Assembly: GCA_905193145.1 (NCBI GenBank)
Contig: CAJJNP010000107.1
Coordinates: 1-11,351, forward strand
Source: an uncultured Odoribacter sp.
GTDB taxonomy: Bacteria > Bacteroidota > Bacteroidia > Bacteroidales > Marinifilaceae
DNA: 11,351 nt
Direction: 5' to 3'
The notes under the pieces were generated by a model that was not told the DNA's origin, did no database searches, and saw only the letters and a list, made by a program, of their open reading frames with translations. Position numbers and translations under genes: made by a program. Positions 6,860-11,351 of the stretch are shown piece by piece; position 1 is the stretch's first letter, and each line of letters opens with the position of its first letter.

Positions 6860-8314
6860 ATGAAAGCAACAAATTACGTTCTACCTTTTGCATTCGGCTT
6901 GGCTGGCGGTTTGATTGCATTTGTAGGAGGCAACCTGTTGGTTGACAGAAATGAGGTTCCTGTTGTTCAGCATGATATTGTAGGACCTGGAGTTAGTCGT
7001 CCGGTTGTCCAGACAGCAAACCCTGCTCAGCCTTTGGCTGTTGGTGGTAGTGTTGATTTGCGAGAGGCTGCCAAAAAGACAGTTCCAGCAGTTGTGAATG
7101 TTACGCCGGTACAAATGGGGCGTGTTTATTATGGAAGTCCGTTGGATTTTTGGTTTGGAGGACGAAATGGCCGAATTCGGGAAGAACCGTTAGATATGGG
7201 CATAGGCTCAGGTGTGATTATTACGGAGGATGGATATATAATTACGAATAATCATGTCGTAGCCCAAAGCGATAAAGTGATGGTTACTTTGAATGACAAG
7301 CGAAAATTCGAGGCAAAATTAATTGGTACGGATCCGGATACGGATATTGCCTTGTTGAAGATTGATGCTACTGGTTTGCAGCCTATAGAATACGGTAATT
7401 CTGATGATGTTGTATTAGGAGAGTGGGTATTGGCTGTTGGTAATCCTTATAATCTGACCTCGACGGTTACAGCAGGAATTATCAGTGCCAAGGCTCGTGG
7501 ATTGGGGAATAAAATGAATCTGGAGTCTTTTTTGCAGACTGATGCTGCCGTGAATCCGGGTAATAGTGGGGGTGCTTTGGTGAATGCCAAAGGGGAATTG
7601 ATAGGTATAAATACAGCCATACAGTCGCCTACGGGTAGTTATTCTGGCTATTCGTTCGCAGTGCCGGTAAATGTGGCGCGTAAGGTGGTCAGTGATTTGA
7701 AGGAGTTCGGTAAAGTGCAGCGTGCCGTATTGGGGGTTTCTATGCGCGAATTGACGCCGGAATTGGCTAAGAAGATAGGTTTAAAGGAAACTTCTGGAAT
7801 TCATGTTGCAGAGGTTATTTCCGGAGGAGCAGCTTCAAAGGCCGGTTTGAAAAGTGGTGATGTAATTATCCAAATCAATGGCTATGATGTTGTGACTGCT
7901 CCGCAGTTGCAAGAGCAGTTGGCCAAGTATGCGCCGGGAGATATTGTCAAGGTTTCTTTTAGTCGAGACGGAAAAATGCGGGAGGTGGATGTTACTTTGC
8001 AGAATGTTTTTGGTGATGTAACGGTTTCCACCGAGTCGGGAATTTTAGGTGCACAGGTGGAATCTTTGACGAAAGACGAGCAGTATCGTTACCGTCTGAC
8101 GAAGGGAGTTAAGATTGTCATGTTAAAGAATGGAAAATTTAAAGAGGCAGGGTTGACCGAAGGTTATATTATTGTTAAAATCAATAATACGGTCGTGTAT
8201 AATGCAGAAGACTTGGAACGTGCAATAAAATCTGCTGGAGACGAGGGCGTATTTGTTACTGCAGTGAGTCCTAGAGGTAGGGTTGAATATTTTGCATTCT
8301 CCTTATTGAATTAA
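6860..8314 (+). CDS. degQ: DegQ/HtrA-family periplasmic serine protease with two PDZ domains
   Basis: Envelope quality-control protease and chaperone that degrades misfolded periplasmic proteins. The 484-residue protein has an N-terminal hydrophobic signal/anchor (about 5-27), a trypsin-like domain (about 65-265) and two PDZ domains (about 285-380 and 393-480). The catalytic triad is visible: His132 in TNNHVV, Asp162 in TDIALLK and Ser236 in NPGNSGGAL. ELGV-type ligand loops are represented by AVLGVS (289-294) and GILGAQV (394-400). I chose the ATG at 6860 because it puts the signal sequence at the N-terminus and has AGGA just upstream; the frame is open back to 6800, which would add 20 residues with no signal-peptide character. 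It is followed by rpoD, which has its own promoter. DegP versus DegQ naming is not separable by eye. Confidence 0.95.
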   Translation: MKATNYVLPFAFGLAGGLIAFVGGNLLVDRNEVPVVQHDIVGPGVSRPVVQTANPAQPLAVGGSVDLREAAKKTVPAVVNVTPVQMGRVYYGSPLDFWFGGRNGRIREEPLDMGIGSGVIITEDGYIITNNHVVAQSDKVMVTLNDKRKFEAKLIGTDPDTDIALLKIDATGLQPIEYGNSDDVVLGEWVLAVGNPYNLTSTVTAGIISAKARGLGNKMNLESFLQTDAAVNPGNSGGALVNAKGELIGINTAIQSPTGSYSGYSFAVPVNVARKVVSDLKEFGKVQRAVLGVSMRELTPELAKKIGLKETSGIHVAEVISGGAASKAGLKSGDVIIQINGYDVVTAPQLQEQLAKYAPGDIVKVSFSRDGKMREVDVTLQNVFGDVTVSTESGILGAQVESLTKDEQYRYRLTKGVKIVMLKNGKFKEAGLTEGYIIVKINNTVVYNAEDLERAIKSAGDEGVFVTAVSPRGRVEYFAFSLLN

Positions 8315-8350
8315 ATAATGTTAATCATGGTCGGTAAGGTAAAATACCGG

Positions 8351-8381
8351 ATTGAAAAATGAATAAAAAGTCGTACCTTTG
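8351..8381 (+). promoter_or_regulatory. rpoD promoter, Bacteroidetes -33/-7 type
   Basis: TACCTTTG at 8374-8381 matches the -7 consensus TAnnTTTG exactly, and ATTG at 8351-8354 supplies the -33 element with a 19-bp spacer. Transcription should begin near 8388, leaving a leader of about 25 bases before the rpoD ATG. This is the best promoter in the window and supports the phylum assignment. Confidence 0.85.
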
Positions 8382-8412
8382 CAGGACGTTTGCAGTGGTA
8401 TAAATATACAGT

Positions 8413-9273
8413 ATGAGACAACTAAAAATCACAAAATCAATTACCAACAGGGAAAGCGCTTCGCTGGACAAGTATTTGCAGGAGATTGGTAAAGAGGATC
8501 TGATAACCGTAGAGGAAGAAGTTGAGCTGGCTCAACGTATCCGGAAGGGTGATCAGAAGGCATTGGAGAAGTTGACACGGGCGAACCTGAGGTTTGTTGT
8601 TTCTGTGGCCAAACAGTATCAAAATCAAGGATTGAGTTTGCCTGACCTTATTAATGAAGGAAACTTAGGATTGATAAAGGCAGCTGAGAAGTTTGATGAA
8701 ACTCGCGGTTTTAAGTTTATTTCTTATGCAGTGTGGTGGATTCGTCAGTCGATTTTGCAGGCTTTGGCAGAACAATCGCGTATAGTACGCTTGCCTTTGA
8801 ACCAGGTTGGTTCTCTGAACAAGATTAATAAAGCGTTTTCGCGATTTGAGCAGGAAAACGAGCGTCGTCCGTCACCGGAAGAATTGGCCGAGTCTTTGGA
8901 TTTGCCGGCAGAGAAGGTTGCAGATACATTGCGTGTATCTGGACGTCACATTTCAGTGGATGCTCCATTTGTGGAAGGGGAGGATAATAGCTTGCTGGAT
9001 GTGTTGGTAAATGACGATTCGCCTGTGGCTGACCGTACGTTGATCAACGAATCTCTTTCAACAGAAGTAGAGCGGGCATTGTCAACACTTACGGAGCGTG
9101 AACGGGATATCATCAAATTGTTTTTTGGCATCAATACACAAGAAATGACTCTGGAAGAAATAGGAGAGAAATTCGGTTTGACTCGAGAACGTGTACGCCA
9201 AATCAAGGAGAAGGCAATCCGTCGCTTAAGACACTCCTCTAGAAGCAAATTGCTGAAAACCTATTTAGGTTAA
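8413..9273 (+). CDS. rpoD: Primary RNA polymerase sigma factor RpoD (sigma-70 family, no region 1.1)
   Basis: Housekeeping sigma factor that directs RNA polymerase to the main promoters. The 286-residue protein starts directly with region 1.2 (about 16-47), then region 2 (51-121), including [13 protein letters not shown], the [18 protein letters not shown] core-binding stretch and [14 protein letters not shown] of the -10 recognition and melting helix. Region 3 follows (130-205). Region 4 (225-286) has its helix-turn-helix at [26 protein letters not shown]. There is no acidic N-terminal region 1.1, which is normal for the Bacteroidetes primary sigma and explains the short length compared with about 600 residues in E. 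coli. The ATG at 8413 fits the promoter at 8351-8381, and a hairpin terminator follows at 9301. Confidence 0.97.
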   Translation: MRQLKITKSITNRESASLDKYLQEIGKEDLITVEEEVELAQRIRKGDQKALEKLTRANLRFVVSVAKQYQNQGLSLPDLINEGNLGLIKAAEKFDETRGFKFISYAVWWIRQSILQALAEQSRIVRLPLNQVGSLNKINKAFSRFEQENERRPSPEELAESLDLPAEKVADTLRVSGRHISVDAPFVEGEDNSLLDVLVNDDSPVADRTLINESLSTEVERALSTLTERERDIIKLFFGINTQEMTLEEIGEKFGLTRERVRQIKEKAIRRLRHSSRSKLLKTYLG

Positions 9274-9300
9274 CATATCGGTTTGGGAAAATATTAAGGA

Positions 9301-9330
9301 AAGGGCTGCGAAAGCAGCCCTTCTTCTTTT
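9301..9330 (+). terminator. Rho-independent terminator after rpoD
   Basis: AAGGGCTGC (9301-9309) pairs perfectly with GCAGCCCTT (9314-9322) across a GAAA loop, with the T-rich tail TTCTTCTTTT overlapping the end of the stem. It begins 27 bp after the rpoD stop and marks the right end of the core gene block. Confidence 0.92.
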
Positions 9331-9518
9331 GTCTTGAAATATTAGCTATAAGTATTCAACTTCTTGTTTTATTTAAGGTCTAAACACGGAATCAATATGC
9401 TTTCTGCATGAATATATGAATTGCTATAAGTATATTATATAATGTGTATATAATTAAAAATATTTTCTGTGAAACATTTGCAAGGTTGGCCGGTTTTGGT
9501 GGTATTCTTGCTGTGTTC

Positions 9519-9704
9519 TTACCATAAAGCAACCTTTCCAGCCACTCCTAAATCAAGAGTAGCCGTTGCTATACCTAATGCCTTAAAGACACGAATCATG
9601 GATACAGCAGCAGAATTTTTATGAATTAATACAATAAAGTTCCCGTTCTTATTTATTTTCCCAAATGTGATTTTACATAAAACATTTTGACCATTCTCAA
9701 ACAT
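9519..9704 (-). pseudogene. Remnant ORF, possibly the end of a helix-turn-helix antitoxin-like protein
   Basis: I do not firmly recognise this 61-residue frame. Its last third, AAVSMIRVFKALGIATAT followed by LDLGVAGKVALW, reads like the C-terminal part of small XRE/HipB-type regulators, where a dimerising helix with 'ALG' precedes a final strand. That similarity is by eye only. The same frame is open upstream of an in-frame TAA (9717-9719) and encodes KNIKRIQITDELLKEFIH before it. The gene may therefore have begun farther right and been interrupted by a stop codon. No ribosome-binding site is evident before the ATG at 9704. It faces away from the AbiEi remnant. It may equally be a chance ORF in AT-rich DNA. 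Confidence 0.3.
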
Positions 9705-9751
9705 ATCTTTTCGAACTTAATGAATAAATTCCTTTAGCAATTCATCGGTTA

Positions 9752-9780
9752 TTTGAATCCTTTTTATATTTTTACACTTG
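9752..9780 (+). promoter_or_regulatory. Weak promoter candidate for the AbiE remnant
   Basis: TTTG (9752-9755) and TACACTTG (9773-9780), one mismatch from TAnnTTTG, are 17 bp apart, slightly shorter than the 19 bp seen at rpoD. The site would start transcription near 9787, just ahead of the ATG at 9808. Confidence 0.3.
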
Positions 9781-9807
9781 AAAAATCATCAAAATTTCAA
9801 ATGTATA

Positions 9808-10236
9808 ATGACAAATGAATATTCTATAGATGGTACAACACTTAGACAGCGCATAGAAGTAATGCCTGAAGATTGCATTTTGTTCCGCTCAGATTTCCCT
9901 GAATACCATACGGAATTTGTGGGGAGTATTTTATCTGAGTTAACGGCTGAAGGTATGCTTATTAAAATTGCACATGGAATATATGGCAAGCCTAGAAAAA
10001 GTTGATTTGGAGTTGTGCTTCCTTCAGTTGATAAAGTTGTACAGGCAATTGCAGTTAGGGATAACACAAAAGTTTTGCCATCTGGTATGACTGCTCTGAA
10101 TACACTAGGTTTGTCAACTCAAGTACCGATGAATTACACATACCTTACTACAGGAAGTGAAAGAACTGTAAACTTATCCAATAGGAAGATGCCTGCATGG
10201 ATGAAACGAATTATAAAACCAATGCTAACCGCTTAA
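9808..10236 (+). pseudogene. AbiEi-type antitoxin (DUF6088-like), broken by a stop codon and an internal deletion
   Basis: This resembles the antitoxin/repressor partner of AbiE type IV toxin-antitoxin systems; such proteins have an N-terminal winged-helix domain that represses their own operon. Residues from 9808 give a winged-helix segment (LRQRIEVMPEDCILFRSDF, then EYHTEFVGSILSELTAEGML and IKIAHGIYGKPRKS). An in-frame TGA follows at 10003-10005, and the same frame continues immediately as FGVVLPSVDKVVQAIAVRD, LPSGMTALNTLGLSTQVPMNY and TYLTTGSERTVNLSNRK. Family members, as I recall them, have Arg at the stop position, so a CGA to TGA change explains it. The frame then passes straight to a family-typical C-terminal end, AWMKRIIKPML. 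The total of about 142 residues is short of about 200, implying a loss of some 50-60 residues in the middle. No frameshift is needed. Regulatory function is probably lost. Confidence 0.78.
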
Positions 10237-10250
10237 AATAGATTTGGATT

Positions 10251-10601
10251 ATGGGGAAATTGTGGTTAAACAATGAGATAGTAGACCGTTTAGCAATGTT
10301 ACAACATACGGAGATTGAGCACCTTGGCATTAATCAGGTAGCTATAGAAAAGGACTGGTGGGTAACTGTTACGCTGAAGGCATTATTCCAAGCAGATTGC
10401 TGTGAGTCTTTAATCTTCAAAGGCGGAACATCGTTGTCAAAAGGTTTTAATATCATAGAGCGTTTTTCTGAAGATATTGACTTGGCAATCAGCCATTCAT
10501 TCTTTGGTATTGAGAAGACTGGTAAAAGTCAGCGTGAAAAATTACGTAAAACGTCACGAGCATATATGAGACAGTTTATCGCATTAAATTTACCGAAATG
10601 A
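10251..10601 (+). pseudogene. AbiEii-type nucleotidyltransferase toxin, truncated
   Basis: The N-terminal part of an AbiEii/AbiGii-family toxin, whose characterised relatives (AbiEii, MenT) are DNA polymerase beta-like nucleotidyltransferases acting on RNA targets. Visible motifs are the early IEKDWWVTVTLKALF helix, motif I GGTSLSK (58-64) and motif II ERFSEDIDL (70-78), with the metal-binding pair Asp75/Asp77. The frame stops after 116 residues, whereas full proteins run to about 300. The downstream catalytic lysine and aspartate motifs (III and IV) and the C-terminal domain are absent. The sequence loses family character after about residue 107 (SRAY), which suggests a deletion junction near 10570. 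It lies 14 bp after the AbiEi remnant, the usual antitoxin-then-toxin order. It is probably inactive; a shortened product could still be made. Confidence 0.8.
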
Positions 10602-11107
10602 GAACGAATAATATATTAAAACGAAAATGTTATGATTGGGTATTAGAAATAGTGGCTTTGTTGGGATTATCATGCATTTTATCCACATTGTTCTTTTACG
10701 GTGGTTTTTCAAATGATGAACAAATTCCTATTCATTTTAATTCTTATGGCGAAGTGGATGGTTGGGGAAAACCATATTACCTATTGTTTTTTGTAGTGAT
10801 TGGTATCATTATTTATATAGCTTTAGGCTTTACTGAAAAGAAATATAGACATTTCAATTACCCATTCAAGTTACCATTGGGTAATGTAGATATTTTTTAT
10901 CGTTTAGGAGTACGATTAATTCGCCATTTGAAAGCTTTGGTAATGCTTTTCTTAGGATACCTAAATGTTTCTATGCTTTTAGTGATTTTTGGAAAAACGC
11001 AGCAACTGAATATGGTTGGTGGTATTATATTTTTGCTTTTAGTGTTTGGAGTCTTGATATTTTTTACATATAAAATGTTTGTAGTGAGAAATCAGTTTAT
11101 ATCATGA
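10598..11107 (+). CDS. DUF1648-domain membrane protein
   Basis: A 169-residue membrane protein that appears intact. The DUF1648 signature, IPIHFNSYGEVDGWGKP (43-59), sits in the loop between the first two membrane segments, as in SdpI-like proteins, some of which give immunity to or sense a secreted toxin. Predicted membrane segments are about 13-34, 60-78, 111-131 and 138-160; the N-terminus is positively charged. The start ATG overlaps the truncated toxin's stop by 4 bp (ATGA). Function is unknown: DUF1648 proteins are common in Bacteroidetes outside any bacteriocin setting. No promoter of its own is visible, so it may be read through from the AbiE remnants. The next frame begins 7 bp after its stop. 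Confidence 0.75.
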   Translation: MRTNNILKRKCYDWVLEIVALLGLSCILSTLFFYGGFSNDEQIPIHFNSYGEVDGWGKPYYLLFFVVIGIIIYIALGFTEKKYRHFNYPFKLPLGNVDIFYRLGVRLIRHLKALVMLFLGYLNVSMLLVIFGKTQQLNMVGGIIFLLLVFGVLIFFTYKMFVVRNQFIS

Positions 11108-11114
11108 TAGATTT

Positions 11115-11258
11115 ATGAAAAATATTGTATTGAATTGTGTGCCACCATTTACGATAAGCACTCCATCTCCTGCTCTATCAATATTAAAAGCATCACTAGA
11201 TATTTGCAATTATAATTCATCTGTAGTATATTGGAATTTATATTCAATACTTCGGTAA
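11115..11258 (+). pseudogene. Fragment resembling the start of a B12-binding radical SAM protein
   Basis: A 47-codon frame with the opening pattern of cobalamin-binding radical SAM enzymes: a first beta strand KNIVLNCVPP, then a TPSPALSILKASLDI helix, then SSVVYWNL as the second strand. The frame ends at TAA 11256-11258, far short of the several hundred residues such enzymes need, and no CxxxCxxC motif is reached. A different frame further right, from 11308 to the window end, reads FENTKEVIEMLSKT, which could be the next helix of the same domain. That frame is itself preceded by a TAG (11305-11307). I infer a frameshifted or otherwise damaged gene continuing past the window. It starts 7 bp after the DUF1648 stop, so the two were probably co-transcribed. 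Family assignment rests on a short pattern and is tentative. Confidence 0.45.
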
Positions 11259-11270
11259 ATTTTTACCGAA
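11251..11270. repeat. Perfect 9-bp inverted repeat
   Basis: TTCGGTAAA (11251-11259) and TTTACCGAA (11262-11270) are exact reverse complements with a 2-bp spacer. The left arm includes the stop codon of the radical SAM-like fragment. The tight spacer suits a protein-binding palindrome or a recombination scar better than a terminator; no T run follows. Confidence 0.65.
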
Positions 11271-11290
11271 AAATTCAAAGTTAAACAATA

Positions 11291-11310
11291 GAACTAGCAA
11301 CAGCTAGTTC
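11291..11310. repeat. Perfect 8-bp inverted repeat with 4-base loop
   Basis: GAACTAGC (11291-11298) and GCTAGTTC (11303-11310) pair around AACA. Neither strand has a proper T tract after it, so I do not call it a terminator. It lies 20 bp from the previous palindrome, within the damaged radical SAM-like region. Confidence 0.6.
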
Positions 11311-11351
11311 GAAAACACTAAAGAGGTCATTGAAATGTTGTCAAAAACGAA

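Larger units (their letters stand above)
9331..9807. other. AT-rich region between rpoD terminator and AbiEi remnant
   Basis: From 9331 to about 9510 I see only AT-rich sequence with no gene or clear signal. From 9519 to about 9780 the minus strand holds a broken reading frame (annotated separately). No tRNA, transposase or integrase is present that would explain how the accessory genes arrived. Confidence 0.5.

Noticed and set aside
8332..8349. CGGTA/TACCG hairpin after degQ as a terminator
   Set aside because: Only five base pairs with an 8-base loop and no T run; it borders the rpoD -33 element instead.
8946..9248. Minus-strand 100-codon frame inside rpoD
   Set aside because: Antisense shadow of the region 3/region 4 coding sequence of a clearly intact sigma factor.
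9789..10067. Minus-strand 92-codon frame over the AbiEi remnant
   Set aside because: Opposite-strand shadow; the plus strand reads as a recognisable winged-helix antitoxin on both sides of the stop.
10251..11351. An intact new defence or peptide-biosynthesis system
   Set aside because: Both AbiE parts are damaged, the radical SAM-like frame stops after 47 codons, and only DUF1648 is whole; the evidence supports remnants, not a working system.

Overview
The window looks like a chromosomal segment of a Bacteroides-type gut anaerobe (Bacteroidaceae). Three things point there: a complete-looking Na+-translocating NADH:quinone reductase (nqr) operon, a short primary sigma factor without region 1.1, and a promoter in front of that sigma gene with the Bacteroidetes -33 TTG / -7 TAnnTTTG layout. 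Ribosome-binding sites are mostly weak and A/T-rich, as is usual in this phylum. The species cannot be fixed from sequence alone.

Layout. Positions 1-5828 (minus strand) hold nqrA-nqrB-nqrC-nqrD-nqrE-nqrF, read leftward; nqrF runs off the left edge. The genes are packed with gaps of 1-56 bp (about 30 bp before nqrF). A divergent intergenic region (5829-6037) separates them from a plus-strand META-domain lipoprotein with a clear terminator. A 387-bp gene-free stretch with two sets of 11-bp-spaced repeats precedes a DegQ/HtrA periplasmic protease. Next comes rpoD with its own promoter and a clean hairpin terminator at 9301-9330.

Right of that terminator the character changes. DNA becomes more AT-rich and the genes are broken. 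There is a minus-strand ORF remnant, an AbiEi-type antitoxin (DUF6088-like) pseudogene with an in-frame TGA and an internal deletion, an AbiEii-type nucleotidyltransferase toxin cut to 116 residues, an intact-looking DUF1648 membrane protein whose start overlaps the toxin stop, and a 47-codon piece resembling the start of a B12-binding radical SAM protein that seems to continue in another frame to the window end. I read this as a decaying accessory patch at the end of a conserved core block.

How the genes work together. Nqr oxidises NADH, reduces quinone (menaquinone in these organisms) and pumps Na+. The META lipoprotein and DegQ-type protease are envelope and periplasmic quality-control functions, and RpoD is the housekeeping sigma factor. 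The AbiE pair would originally have been a type IV toxin-antitoxin/phage-defence module; both halves now look non-functional. I saw no CRISPR array, tRNA, rRNA, transposase or integrase in the window. The best leads for novelty are the phased repeats upstream of degQ and the stepwise decay of the AbiE and radical SAM genes, rather than an intact new system.
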